From: VRUE01 sp963728835
GTDB taxonomy: Bacteria > Actinomycetota > Thermoleophilia > Solirubrobacterales > 70-9
DNA: 64,000 nt
Assembly (NCBI GenBank): GCA_963728835.1
Contig: CAVSKZ010000001.1
Coordinates: 1-64,000, forward strand
Direction: 5' to 3'
Position numbers and translations under genes: made by a program. Below are positions 48,059 to 57,107 of the stretch, piece after piece. Below the pieces are notes generated by a model, which had not been told where the DNA came from, ran no database searches, and was given only the letters and a program-made list of their open reading frames with translations. Within the stretch, counting starts at the first letter, position 1. Each line of letters begins with the position of its first letter.

Positions 48059-48286
48059 CTACGCGGCGTTCCAGCGCTCGTCGGTCGAGAACAACTGCTC
48101 CTCGTCGACCGCGGTCATCGCAACGCCGTTGAACGACCCCTTCAACGAGCGTGCGCCGGAGGGGGGCATGAGACGGGCCACGGCACGGCCATGACGGGTG
48201 ATCTCGATCTCTTCGCCCGCTGCAGCCTCGTCCAAGAGGCGCAAGATCCTTGCCTTTGCGTCGGTAGCGGTCACTTGTTTAGCCAT
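48059..48286 (-). CDS. vapB: Antitoxin of the Phd/VapB type
   Basis: 75 residues from ATG 48286: AKQVTATDAKARILRLLDEA and EIEITRHGRAVARLMPP are typical of Phd/YefM-type antitoxins that bind DNA through the N-terminus and the toxin through the C-terminus. Upstream TATTCT ends 6 nt before the ATG, so leaderless. Binds VapC and represses the operon (family knowledge). Confidence 0.85.
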   Translation of the reverse strand: MAKQVTATDAKARILRLLDEAAAGEEIEITRHGRAVARLMPPSGARSLKGSFNGVAMTAVDEEQLFSTDERWNAA

Positions 48287-48342
48287 ATGGGCAGAATAGC
48301 GGACAGATGCCGTCCTAGGGGCCGGCCGTCTGACAAGGCACA

Positions 48343-49470
48343 ATGTCAGGTTCTCTCGTGCGCAGGCTCCTGATCGTTCTCTTGACCGCGGCGCTGCTGG
48401 CGCTCGCCCCCGCGATGGCGGGATCGCTGACGCCTGCGCCGCCGCCTGGCTTCATCGGCATGTCTCCGCAGAACGCCACCGACGAGACCGACTACGAGCT
48501 GATGCGGGAAGCGGGGATCACGAGCGTGCGCATACCGCTGAACTGGGCCGGGATCGTGCCCGATGCCGCCGACCGCCGCCGCCCCGAATGGTCGTGGCTG
48601 GACGAACAGGTCGGGCACGCGGCTGCGCACGGGATCACCATCTACTTCTTCGTCTGGGGGAGTCCTGACTGGATCTCGCCGCGGCTGGGCGGGGAGCCGG
48701 TTGCCAGCGCCCGGCAGCGACGGGAGTGGCTTCGCTTCCTGCGCGCCGCGGTTCTGCGCTACGGACCGAAGGGCAGCTTCTGGCGCGAGAACCGCGAATT
48801 GCCCCGGACCCCGGTTCGCCAGTGGGAGATCTGGAACGAGGAGAACATCGTCACCTTCTCCCGCCAGCCGGATCCGCAGAGGTTCGCGCGGCTGATTCGC
48901 ATCTCGGGCCGGCTGCTGCACCGCCTCGACCCCGGCTCGACGGTGATCATGGGCGGGCTCTTCGGGCGCCCCCTGCAGATCCCGCCGAACATAGCATCCG
49001 ACGCCTTCCTCGCCGGCGTCTACGAAACCCCCGGGATCGAGCGTCACTTCGACGGGGTCGCGCTTCATCCCTACGTCGCCGACGCGGGCACCATGTTCGG
49101 CCAGATAGAAGCCCTGCGCCGGGTGATGGGGTTCTACGGTGACAGCGAGACGCCGCTCTACGTGACCGAGCTCGGTTGGGGGTCCGACGGGTTCGAGTCC
49201 CGCTGGGAGCGTGGCCCTCGCGGTCAGGCCCGCGAACTGGACCGGGCCTTCGCGATGCTGAGCGAAAACCGCAACCGCTGGCGGATCGGCGGCGTCTGGT
49301 GGTTCTCCTGGACCGACGCGCCCGGCTCCTGCCAGTTCTGCGACTCGGCCGGCCTGCTCACCGCCGACTACGAAGCGAAGCCGTCCTGGTACCGCTTCAA
49401 CTCCTGGACCGGCGGCGACGCCCGCACCGTGCCGCGCGCGTCCGCCAGGGCCTTGCGGGCATCCCCGTAG
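48343..49470 (+). CDS. Secreted clan-A glycoside hydrolase-like protein
   Basis: 375 residues: signal peptide to about residue 27 (LLIVLLTAALLALAPAMAGS), then a TIM-barrel glycosidase. Candidate acid/base Glu166 in WEIWNEEN and nucleophile Glu276 in LYVTELGWGS; also VRIPLNWAGIVP and YFFVWGSPDWI. Resembles GH5/GH39-like proteins. Substrate unknown. ATG start at 48343. Confidence 0.8.
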   Translation: MSGSLVRRLLIVLLTAALLALAPAMAGSLTPAPPPGFIGMSPQNATDETDYELMREAGITSVRIPLNWAGIVPDAADRRRPEWSWLDEQVGHAAAHGITIYFFVWGSPDWISPRLGGEPVASARQRREWLRFLRAAVLRYGPKGSFWRENRELPRTPVRQWEIWNEENIVTFSRQPDPQRFARLIRISGRLLHRLDPGSTVIMGGLFGRPLQIPPNIASDAFLAGVYETPGIERHFDGVALHPYVADAGTMFGQIEALRRVMGFYGDSETPLYVTELGWGSDGFESRWERGPRGQARELDRAFAMLSENRNRWRIGGVWWFSWTDAPGSCQFCDSAGLLTADYEAKPSWYRFNSWTGGDARTVPRASARALRASP

Positions 49471-49550
49471 GCGCCGAGGAACCGGCCCTCGATGCGTTGC
49501 GCGCGAGCCCGTGCTGGACCCTCGCTGCAATCGAACATAGAGTCGGTTGA

Positions 49551-50906
49551 ATGGACTTGATCGCCATGGCGATTCTGGTTACGGCGCTCGCCGCCGCCTG
49601 CGTCTACCTCGCCGTCTTGACCGTCGAAGGACGGCGTGTCCAGCGCCGTTTCCTGGTGCTTGCCGAAGTAGCGGAGGTGTCCGAGGCCGCCGCTTCGCTG
49701 GAGGAGACGTTCGAAGCCATCTGCGACGTCATCGTCCCGGCGCTGGCCGACTTCTGCATGATCGACGTGATCGAGGGCGGGAGCGTGCGGCGCGTCGCGG
49801 TGCGGGTGGCGCCTGGTGTCGGCCCGCACGCCGAGCAGGGGCTGCTGCAACGCAAGCCGTCGATTCCGGAGCGGATGGTGTTCGACGAGGGGGAGTCGAC
49901 GCCCCAGCTGCGCTTCTTCGAGCGGATGACCGAGGCCGACCTGCGCGAGATCGCACACGACGAGGGCGCGGACCTCGAGTTCCTGCGCAGCCTCGAGGTG
50001 CGCTCGGCGATCACCGTTCCCCTCAAGGCTCGGGGGAGGGTGACGGGAGCCCTTACCCTCGGCGTCGGCTGGTCTGGCCGGCGCTACAGGCGCCGCGACG
50101 CCCAGTTCGCCTGGATCCTCTCCGGTCGCGTGGCGCTCGCACTCGACAACAGCGGGCTCTTCGCCGACCTCGAGCGTGTCGAAGCGGCTCGAGGGGAGAT
50201 CGCCGAAACGCTCCAGCGCGGCCTGCTGCCGCCGCCGCTACCCCACATTCCCGGCTGGTCGCTGGCCGCCATGTACCGGCCCGCGGGCGCCGAGAACGAA
50301 GTGGGCGGGGACTTCTACGACGCCTTTCGCATCGGCGGCGGCTGGATGCTCGTCGTCGGCGACGTCACCGGTCGCGGCGCCCAGGCGGCCTCGGTCACCG
50401 CCCTGGCCCGCTACACGCTGCGCACCGCGGCGATCCTCACCGACGACCCCGTCGCGGCTCTGGCCGCCCTCAACCGGGCGCTGCTCGCGCGGCGCGGCGC
50501 GGCGCTCTGCAGCGTCGCGGCGCTGGCGCTCAGCGAGGACCCGAGCCTGCCTGTCCGGATCGCGGTGGCCGGGCACCTGCCCCCGCTGCTGGTGGCCGGG
50601 GAAAGCGTGAGCGAGATCGCCCCCGCCGATCCAGTGCTGGGGGCGTTTGCCGATGGCGGGTGGCAGATCTGCTACAGCCAGGTCGAGGTGGGCCAGCAGC
50701 TCGTCATCGTCACCGACGGGATCACCGAGGCGGAGGGGGACGAAGGCCGCTTCGGCGAGGAGCGCCTGCGCATGCACCTCGCCGGCGCCAGCAGCCCGGC
50801 ACATGTGGTTCAGCGGCTGGAGGGGGCGCTGCACGTCTTCACCGAAGGATCGTTCGACGATGACGCGGCGATTCTCGCCATCTCCCGGGCGGACGGCGAT
50901 GACTGA
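49551..50906 (+). CDS. GAF-PP2C (SpoIIE/RsbU-type) phosphatase
   Basis: 451 residues: N-terminal hydrophobic segment (LIAMAILVTALAAACVYLAV), GAF-like sensor domain (about 45-205), then a PP2C-SpoIIE phosphatase starting TLQRGLLPPPLPHIPGW, with EVGGDFYDAF, VVGDVTGRGAQAA, VAGHLPPLL and IVTDGITEAEG. Expected to dephosphorylate an anti-sigma antagonist in partner switching. Overlaps the next gene by 8 nt; anti-sigma and sigma genes follow. Confidence 0.9.
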   Translation: MDLIAMAILVTALAAACVYLAVLTVEGRRVQRRFLVLAEVAEVSEAAASLEETFEAICDVIVPALADFCMIDVIEGGSVRRVAVRVAPGVGPHAEQGLLQRKPSIPERMVFDEGESTPQLRFFERMTEADLREIAHDEGADLEFLRSLEVRSAITVPLKARGRVTGALTLGVGWSGRRYRRRDAQFAWILSGRVALALDNSGLFADLERVEAARGEIAETLQRGLLPPPLPHIPGWSLAAMYRPAGAENEVGGDFYDAFRIGGGWMLVVGDVTGRGAQAASVTALARYTLRTAAILTDDPVAALAALNRALLARRGAALCSVAALALSEDPSLPVRIAVAGHLPPLLVAGESVSEIAPADPVLGAFADGGWQICYSQVEVGQQLVIVTDGITEAEGDEGRFGEERLRMHLAGASSPAHVVQRLEGALHVFTEGSFDDDAAILAISRADGDD

Positions 50907-51303
50907 CTCGCCGGAGGCGCTGGTCGGGCGCCTCTTTCAAGCCTTCAACGAGCGCGACGGGGACGCCATAGTCGAGCTCTGCTCCGAGCAGATGGAGTTC
51001 GTCTCGGTCACCGGCGGGGAGGCAGGGCGCGAGAGCCCTTACCGCGGTCGCCAGGGGCTGCGCGACTACCTCACGGACGTCGAAAAGGTGTGGGAAGAGC
51101 TGCTGATCACCCCCGGTCGTGTGGAGCGTCGCGGCGACCGCCTGCTGGTCCTCGGCCGCGTCTACGTGCGCAGTCGCGAGCTGGGCATCCGCGACATGCC
51201 GGCGGCCTGGATCTGGGAGCTGCGGGGCGGCAGCTTCGTACGCGGTGAGGTGTTCGTCGACCCCGATCAGGCGCTCGTTCGCTTCGCGCGCAGCGCCGCC
51301 TGA
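50899..51303 (+). CDS. SnoaL/NTF2-like protein
   Basis: 134 residues: VGRLFQAFNERDGDAIVELC at the start, YRGRQGLRDYL, then WIWELRGGSFVRGEVFVDPD. A cone-shaped NTF2 fold, either a small-molecule binder or an enzyme; no catalytic residues assigned. Translationally coupled to the phosphatase, so it may be its ligand-binding partner (inference). Confidence 0.75.
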   Translation: MTDSPEALVGRLFQAFNERDGDAIVELCSEQMEFVSVTGGEAGRESPYRGRQGLRDYLTDVEKVWEELLITPGRVERRGDRLLVLGRVYVRSRELGIRDMPAAWIWELRGGSFVRGEVFVDPDQALVRFARSAA

Positions 51304-51409
51304 GGGGCCCACGGTTTTGTCGCCGCGACCGTCGGGTACCGGGATTGCCAACGGCGGGCGGCTATGCTCGAAGCCGCGGAGACCGCGATCGCTCGGCGGG
51401 AAGTAGTCA

Positions 51410-52250
51410 ATGGCAAACGGCACGACCACTAGCGAGAGTCCCAAGGGGCTTCAGATGAAGCTTCCCGCCAAGGCAGAGAACGTGGCGGTCATCCGCCATG
51501 CGCTGGCCGGGATGGCGGAGCAGATCGGGATGGACGAGGCCGGCTTGGCCGACTTGAAGACCGTGGTCACCGAGGCCTGCACGAACGTCGTCGTCCATGC
51601 CTATCCGAACGGCGACGGCCCACTCCTGGTCGAGGCCGAGCCCGACGATGAGGGGCTCACCGTGACCGTCCGCGACAGCGGCTCGGGCATCAGCCCCGCG
51701 GCCGACTCCGACAGGGACAGCCTCAAACTCGGCCTCTCGCTGATCGCCGCCCTATCCAGCAGCTTCAGCATCTCCGGCGGTCTCGATCGAGGCACGGAGG
51801 TGATGATGCGCGTGCCGCTGCGAGGCGGCGGGACCAACGGCGCGCCCGGCGAGCAGAAGCTGGTGCCGGAGGTGACCGCGACCGAGGTCACGGTCGGGCG
51901 GGCGGAGCTGCTCGAACCGGTGCTCGCCAACCTCGTCGGCGCCCTTGCCGCGCGCCGCGATCTCGGTGGAGCGCCTGGCCGACGCGGTCCTCGTCACGGA
52001 CGCGATAGCGGTGGCGGCTCCGGGCCGCTTCGCCGACGGCTGCGTCCGCGTCGGGTTGGGCGAGAGCGAGGCCGGGCTCGAGCTCCGCCTGGGCCCGATG
52101 GAGAAGGGCGCCGCGGGGCGGATCCGCCGCGAGCTCGAGGTCCCCGAGGTCGGCGGCTCCCTGGAGGCGCTCGCCGACGAGCTCACCGTTGACGAGTCCG
52201 AGGACGGCGACTACCTGGTCGTCCGCTTCGCGGGCATCCGGGGCGCCTAA
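51410..52250 (+). CDS. RsbW-like anti-sigma kinase (frameshifted in this sequence)
   Basis: About 279 residues if repaired. HATPase domain: VVTEACTNVVVHAYP (N box), VRDSGSGIS (G1 box), LGLSLIAALSSSF. A C-terminal part of about 100 residues, RAAISVERLADAVLVTDAI to VVRFAGIRGA, is out of frame after about 51945 (841 nt is 3n+1, one extra base). This second part is not usual in RsbW. It would bind the sigma factor encoded convergently next door. Stop overlaps the sigma gene stop by 4 nt. Confidence 0.8.
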
Positions 52251-53017
52251 GCCCCCTTTCCGCCCTCTTCGTCGAGTCCCCGTTCCTCCTCGATCCTCTC
52301 GCGGATGCGTGCCAGGGCGCGGCGCAGGATGCGCGAGACGTGCATCTGGGAGTGGCCGATCTGCTCCGCGATCTGCGACTGGGTCATGTCCTCGACGAAG
52401 CGCAGTCGCAGGACGACGCGCTCGCGCTCTTCCAGGTAGGGCAGGGCGGAGTCGAGGGCGACCCTGCCCTCGATCAGCTCGAAGCGCTCGTCCTCGGCGC
52501 CGATCCAGTCCGACGGGGGCGCTTCTTCGGATTCGTCGCCCCCGGCCGGACGGTCGAGCGAGAGCGGGCGACGGTTGTGGTTGGCCTCCAGCACCTCGAG
52601 CACGTCGGTCTGCTCCAGCTCCAGGCGCTCGGCGATCTCGCCCACAGAGGGCGAGCGCTGGAGCTGCTTGGTCAGCTCGGTGATCGCATTGTCGACTTCG
52701 GCCATGCGATCGTGCAGGCCGCGGGGCACCCGTACGGTCCAAACGCGGTCGCGGAAGTGGCGCTTCAGCTCGCCGAGGATCGTCGGCGAGGCGAAGGCGG
52801 TGAAGGGGATGCCGCGCTCGGGGTCGAAGCGGTCGACGGCGTTCAGCAGGCCGAGGTTGGCGACCTGGAGCAGGTCGTCGAAGGACTCGCTGGCTCCGCG
52901 GTAGCGCAGGGCCAGTCGCTTGGCGAAGTCCATGTTCCGCTTGACCAGCTCCTCGCGGATCGCCGGGTCGCGGGAGGCTGCGAACTCTCGCCAGAGCTTC
53001 GCTTCGTCGATCTCCAC
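52247..53017 (-). CDS. SigB/SigF-family RNA polymerase sigma factor
   Basis: 256 residues with regions 2, 3 and 4: region 2 VKRNMDFAKRLALRY and FDDLLQVANLGLLNAV, then RFDPERGIPFTAFASPTILG, region 3 SPSVGEIAERLELEQTDVLE, and region 4 HTH DMTQSQIAEQIGHSQMHVSR. A general-stress or development sigma factor, controlled by the neighbouring anti-sigma and phosphatase. Convergent with them, overlapping by 4 bp. Confidence 0.93.
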   Translation of the reverse strand: MEIDEAKLWREFAASRDPAIREELVKRNMDFAKRLALRYRGASESFDDLLQVANLGLLNAVDRFDPERGIPFTAFASPTILGELKRHFRDRVWTVRVPRGLHDRMAEVDNAITELTKQLQRSPSVGEIAERLELEQTDVLEVLEANHNRRPLSLDRPAGGDESEEAPPSDWIGAEDERFELIEGRVALDSALPYLEERERVVLRLRFVEDMTQSQIAEQIGHSQMHVSRILRRALARIRERIEEERGLDEEGGKGA

Positions 53018-53102
53018 GAGCCCCAGCTTAGGGCTCCCGCCGCGCTAGGCTCCGGTCCAGGCTTAGCAAACCGTCCAGTCCGACCAAAGAGGAGACGCCC
53101 AG

Positions 53103-53708
53103 ATGGCATTTTCGGTTCCCGACCTTCCCTACGCCTACGACGCGCTCGAGCCCCACATCGACGAGGCGACGATGCGCGTGCACCACGACAAGCACCACCA
53201 GGCCTACGTCGACAAAGCGAACGCGGCCCTGGAGGGGACCGAGTGGGCAGACCGCGAGGTCGAGGACGTGCTGCGCAACCTCTCCAGCCTGCCCGGAGAC
53301 AAGCAGGGCCCGGTCCGCAACAACGCCGGCGGCCACTACAACCACACCCTCTTCTGGGAGATGCTGAGCCCCGAGGGCGGCGGCGAGCCCGGCGGCGACC
53401 TGGCGGCGGGCATCGAGCAGACCTTCGGCTCCTTCGAGGCCTTCAAGGACGAGTTCAAGAACGCCGGCATCGCCCGCTTCGGCTCCGGCTGGGCCTGGCT
53501 GGTCAAGGACAACTCCGGCCTCGCCGTCGTCTCCACCCCCAACCAGGACTCGCCGATCTCCGACGGCAGCGTGCCGCTGCTGGGCTGCGACGTCTGGGAG
53601 CACGCCTACTACCTCAAGTACCAGAACAAGCGCCCCGACTACATCGACGCCTTCTGGAACGTCGTCAACTGGGATTACGTAGCTAAGCGCCTGGCTGAGG
53701 CCGGCTGA
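53103..53708 (+). CDS. Superoxide dismutase, Fe/Mn family
   Basis: 201 residues. Ligands: His in MRVHHDKHHQAYV, His in GGHYNHTLFWE, Asp and His in GCDVWEHAYYLKYQNKRPDY. Converts superoxide to O2 and H2O2. Metal choice (Mn or Fe) cannot be settled by eye. AGGAG 10 nt before the ATG; no signal peptide. Divergent from the sigma gene, which may control it (inference). Confidence 0.96.
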   Translation: MAFSVPDLPYAYDALEPHIDEATMRVHHDKHHQAYVDKANAALEGTEWADREVEDVLRNLSSLPGDKQGPVRNNAGGHYNHTLFWEMLSPEGGGEPGGDLAAGIEQTFGSFEAFKDEFKNAGIARFGSGWAWLVKDNSGLAVVSTPNQDSPISDGSVPLLGCDVWEHAYYLKYQNKRPDYIDAFWNVVNWDYVAKRLAEAG

Positions 53709-53743
53709 GCAGCTGAGCAAGCCCTACTTCGGCGGCGAGACTG

Positions 53744-55444
53744 TCAGGGCGCCGGGGCCGGGTCCCCGGGAGCTCCCGGCCGAAGGCCGGCCCGGGGACC
53801 CGGCCCCGGCGCCCCCGCCGGCCGGGCCGCCTCCGGGAGGCGGCCCGGCTCGGCGCCTTCCTTCGGAGGGATCAGGCTCATCGCGTGCTCGGCCTTGGCG
53901 GTGATCGTCAGGCTCGGGTTGACGCCGGGGTTGGCGGGGATCGCCGCTCCATCGCAAACCAGCAGGTTCTCGTAGCCGAAGACGCGGTTGCCGGCGTCGA
54001 CGACGCCGCTGCGGGGGTCGGCTCCGACAGGCGCGCCGCCGAGAATGTGCGCCGTCGAGGGGATGTTGCGGATCGACTCGGTGAGCGCGCTTTGGGCTAC
54101 GCCGCCCATGCGCTTTGCAAACCAGCGCGTCACCTGCTCGGCAGCGGGGATGTAGGTCGGGTTGGGGCGGCCCGGGTCCTGTTCGGTGGTCAGGCGCACC
54201 CCGCCGCCGAAGAGCTTGCGCTTGGGCCGGAAGTGCATCGCCGCGTCGACGGTCTGCATCACCAGCAGGATCACGGTCCGCCGCGACCAGCGGTAGGGGA
54301 TCAGCATCCGCATCGCGCGCAGCGGGTGGCGAACGATCGCCGCCGCCCACTTCAAGGGCCTGGTCAGCTTCGTGCCCTCTCCCGTCATCGCCGTGAAGGT
54401 GAGCGTGAAGGCGTCGCCGCCGTCGCCGTAGGTGACGACCTCGATGTGGGTGTCGGGGTCCGGGTAGATGCTCGAGGTGATCGCCACCGAGCGGCTGAAG
54501 TCGCGCTCGTCGTCGGGAGCGGTGACCGACTGGATCGACTCCGAGTTGGTGCGGACGAGGTCGCCGAGCCGGTCGGAGATCTTCGGCAGGGCACCGCTGT
54601 GGCGGCAGTTGGCGAGCAGGTTGTTGGTGCCGAGGGCGCCGGCGGCGACGATCACGCCGCGGGCGGTCTGCGTGCGGCGCTTCTTGCGCAGCCAGGAGCC
54701 GGAGCGCTCGCTGGTAATGGCGTAGCCATCGGAGCCGTCGGCGGCGCCGAGCGGGCGGATCTCGGTCACCTGGCGTTCGGGCTCGATCCGCACGCCGAGC
54801 TTCTCGGCGAACCAGAGGTAGTTCTTCATCAGCGTGTTCTTGGCGCCGTGGCGGCAGCCGACCATGCAGTTGCCGCAGCGCATGCAGCCGGTCCGGCTCG
54901 GGCCCTCGCCTTCGAAGAAGGGGTCGGGGACCTCGACGCCCGGCTTGTCGAAGAAGACGCCGACGCGGGTGTTGGTGAAGGTCTCGCCGACGCCGATCTC
55001 CTCGCCGTATTCCTGCAGCAGCTTGTCGGCGGGCCCGATCCCTTCGTACTCGACCACGCCGAGCATGCGCTCTGCCGTGTCGTAGTGGGGGGCGAGCTCG
55101 CGCTCCCAGTTGCCCAGCTCGCGCCACTGGGGGTCGTCGAAGAAGGCCGGTCGCGCCCTGTAGAGGGTGTTCGCGTAGCCGAGGCTGCCGCCGCCGACGC
55201 CGCTGCCGGAGACGATGAAGACGTCCTTGAAGAAGGTCATCCGCAGCACCCCCCGCATGCCGAAGCGCGGCAGCCAGAAGTAGCGCCGCGGGTGGCGTAC
55301 GTTCGACTCGGCGAAGTCCTCGTCGCGGAAGCGGCTGCCGCACTCCAGCACGGCGACGTCATATCCCTTCTCGGCGAGTCTCAGCGCCGATACGGAGCCG
55401 CCAAAGCCAGATCCGACGACTATCCAGTCGTAATCGTGCGTCAC
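53744..55444 (-). CDS. GMC-family (cholesterol oxidase-like) FAD oxidoreductase
   Basis: 566 residues. FAD motif WIVVGSGFGGSVSALRLAEK at the start, GSGVGGGSLGYANTLY, a Cys-rich CMRCGNCMVGCRHGAKNT, VIVAAGALGTNNLL, and C-terminal STAHILGGAPVGAD and VCDGAAIPANPGVNPSLTIT. Resembles cholesterol oxidase-like GMC enzymes that oxidise sterol or other alcohols. GTG start at 55444 preceded by AAGGGGGG. The last 40 residues are Pro/Gly/Ala-rich and are encoded by the inverted repeat, so the natural C-terminus may have been extended by it. A rubredoxin lies 17 nt upstream on the same strand and may be its electron partner (inference). Confidence 0.88.
   Translation of the reverse strand: MTHDYDWIVVGSGFGGSVSALRLAEKGYDVAVLECGSRFRDEDFAESNVRHPRRYFWLPRFGMRGVLRMTFFKDVFIVSGSGVGGGSLGYANTLYRARPAFFDDPQWRELGNWERELAPHYDTAERMLGVVEYEGIGPADKLLQEYGEEIGVGETFTNTRVGVFFDKPGVEVPDPFFEGEGPSRTGCMRCGNCMVGCRHGAKNTLMKNYLWFAEKLGVRIEPERQVTEIRPLGAADGSDGYAITSERSGSWLRKKRRTQTARGVIVAAGALGTNNLLANCRHSGALPKISDRLGDLVRTNSESIQSVTAPDDERDFSRSVAITSSIYPDPDTHIEVVTYGDGGDAFTLTFTAMTGEGTKLTRPLKWAAAIVRHPLRAMRMLIPYRWSRRTVILLVMQTVDAAMHFRPKRKLFGGGVRLTTEQDPGRPNPTYIPAAEQVTRWFAKRMGGVAQSALTESIRNIPSTAHILGGAPVGADPRSGVVDAGNRVFGYENLLVCDGAAIPANPGVNPSLTITAKAEHAMSLIPPKEGAEPGRLPEAARPAGAPGPGPRAGLRPGAPGDPAPAP
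53747..53814. repeat. 24 bp perfect inverted repeat at the end of the GMC gene
   Basis: 53747-53770 pairs perfectly with 53791-53814; inner hairpin CCGGCC-GAA-GGCCGG. It lies inside the 3' end of the GMC oxidoreductase frame and probably also serves as a bidirectional terminator with sod. Confidence 0.85.
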
Positions 55445-55461
55445 GGGCCCCCCTTGCGGGC

Positions 55462-55653
55462 CTAGGCCTCGCCGGGCTCCAGCAGACGGAAGTCGGAGGT
55501 GCGCGCTCCGCAGACCGGGCAGAACCAGTCCTTGGGAATGTCCTCGAAGGCCGTGCCGGGCGGGATGCCGCCGTCGGGGTCGCCGATCGCGGGGTCGTAG
55601 ATGAAGCCGCAGCTCTCGCAGATCCAGAGCTTTGCTTCGGTCGCCGTGGTCAT
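55462..55653 (-). CDS. Rubredoxin
   Basis: 63 residues with both iron-binding pairs, CESCGFIYDP and CPVCGARTSDF, plus the spacer DPDGGIPPGTAFEDIPKDW. Small Fe(Cys)4 electron carrier. Same strand as the GMC oxidoreductase, 17 nt before it. Confidence 0.96.
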   Translation of the reverse strand: MTTATEAKLWICESCGFIYDPAIGDPDGGIPPGTAFEDIPKDWFCPVCGARTSDFRLLEPGEA

Positions 55654-55671
55654 GCTGAAATCTTAATCGGC

Positions 55672-56238
55672 TCAGTCTTTGCTGAAGCTGACCGAGACGG
55701 GCTCGCGCTCGGCCGGATCCTCGATCTCGAAGAACTCGCGGGCGGTGAAGTCGCCCTGCTTGGCGATGACCGAGCCGGGGAACTGTTCGATGTCGGTGTT
55801 GTAGGCCATGACGTTGGAGTTGTAGATCCGGCGCGAGGCCTGGATCTCGTCCTCCAGCTCGGAGAGGTTGCGGCTGAGCTGCTGGAAGTTCTCGGTGGCG
55901 CGCAGGGTGGGGTAGTTCTCCGCGACCGCGCGCACGTCGGCCAGCGCCTGGGTCAGCTTCTGCTCCGCCTTGGCGGTGTCCTCGACGCTTTCGGCGGCCA
56001 TCGCCTCGGCCCGTGCCTGGGTCGTCCTCTCGAAGGTCTGGCTCTCGTGCTCGGCGTAGCCCTTGACCGTCTCGACCAGGTTGGGGACGAGGTCGTGGCG
56101 GCGCTTCAGCTGCACGTCGATCCCGCTCCAGGACTCGTCGACACGGTTGCGCGAGGCGATGATCGAGTTGCGCTTCGCGATGAAGTAGAGGACCGCGATC
56201 ACGATCAGCGCGACCACGGCTATGAGAACCCAAGTCAT
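55672..56238 (-). CDS. LemA family protein
   Basis: 188 residues: N-terminal membrane span VLIAVVALIVIAVLYFIA, then RNRVDESWSGIDVQLKRRHD and LVPNLVETVKGYAEHE, typical of LemA. Membrane-bound helical protein of unsettled function. ATG at 56238; divergent from the next gene. Confidence 0.93.
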   Translation of the reverse strand: MTWVLIAVVALIVIAVLYFIAKRNSIIASRNRVDESWSGIDVQLKRRHDLVPNLVETVKGYAEHESQTFERTTQARAEAMAAESVEDTAKAEQKLTQALADVRAVAENYPTLRATENFQQLSRNLSELEDEIQASRRIYNSNVMAYNTDIEQFPGSVIAKQGDFTAREFFEIEDPAEREPVSVSFSKD

Positions 56239-56286
56239 GGGCGAATCCTACTTGGCCGGCCGGCCAACTGCCTAGGATCGGCGGCG

Positions 56287-56958
56287 ATGGGTGCCAAGCA
56301 GGAAGCGCAGGAGTGGGCCGAGGCGGTGCGCCGGTACGGCGAGCGGCACGAGCTGACGTACGAGCCGGTAGGGGGGATCAACCCAAAAGACGGCCCGGTG
56401 GCCCTCTGCGTGGGGGGGACCAACCGGCTCACCGGGCAGCTCGCCGAGGGTTTCTGGGGCTCCTGCTGCGACGCAGACGAACGGGAGACGGGCAGCCTCT
56501 TCAGCAAGGCGGTCCTGCCGACCGCGCTCCTCTGCAAGGCGCACATGCCCGATCTCGCCCAGGTCGTCCCCGCCTTCAACGTCGAGTCGATCGAGGGCCA
56601 CGAGCACGTCACCCAGCGCTTCGCCCGCAAGGTCGAGTTCGAGTCGATCGACTTCAACAGGCGATTCCTTGCCACGGTGCCGAGCGAGTACGACCCGGTC
56701 GCCCTGCGCGAGCTCTTCAGCCCCGGCTTCCTCGAGTGGACGACGACGATGACCGGCGAGGTCGACTTCGGCATCAACGACCGCCAGCTCTGGTTCCTCT
56801 GGCACCTGCGCGAGCGCAGCGAGGAGGAGCTGAAAGCGGCGCTGAAGAACGCCGGGCAGCTGTTCAGGCGGCTGCAGGGGGAGATGGATGAGAGCGGCAT
56901 CCATACGTATCCACCCGGGCCTTGGCATGCGGGGCTTGCGCCTTTTCCTGAGGAGTGA
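56287..56958 (+). CDS. Uncharacterised soluble protein
   Basis: 223 residues, no signal peptide or membrane span. N-terminal helix, then ALCVGGTNRLTGQLAEGFWG, CCDADERETGSLF, HVTQRFARKVEFESIDFNRR. LemA-linked proteins of the DUF3137 kind are similar in size and setting, but I cannot confirm this. ATG 8 nt after TAGGAT, so possibly leaderless. It ends just before a palindromic repeat. Confidence 0.7.
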   Translation: MGAKQEAQEWAEAVRRYGERHELTYEPVGGINPKDGPVALCVGGTNRLTGQLAEGFWGSCCDADERETGSLFSKAVLPTALLCKAHMPDLAQVVPAFNVESIEGHEHVTQRFARKVEFESIDFNRRFLATVPSEYDPVALRELFSPGFLEWTTTMTGEVDFGINDRQLWFLWHLRERSEEELKAALKNAGQLFRRLQGEMDESGIHTYPPGPWHAGLAPFPEE

Positions 56959-56962
56959 CTGG

Positions 56963-57049
56963 CGCGCGGGTCCTGTCGTGTGGGAGGGGGGCCTGCGGGC
57001 GGGCGCACAGCGTCCGTTCTCGGCCCCCCTCCCACACGCCACCCGCGCG
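56963..57049 (+). repeat. CCTGT-bulge palindromic repeat, copy C
   Basis: Outer stem CGCGCGGGT (56963-56971) with ACCCGCGCG (57041-57049); internal loop CCTGT/CC; inner stem 56977-56993 with 57022-57038, 17 bp perfect; loop 56994-57021 with TGCGGGCGGG and CCGTTCTC. Reference copy of the family. Confidence 0.92.
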
Positions 57050-57107
57050 AGAAGCGGTCTCAGGTAACGGTGATCCCCAGAGCGGACCGGGGGATGCGAG
57101 TTCGCCT

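Noticed and set aside
53885..55465. Plus-strand open frame of 526 codons across the GMC gene
   Set aside because: Antisense shadow; no recognisable motif, while the minus strand has clear FAD motifs.
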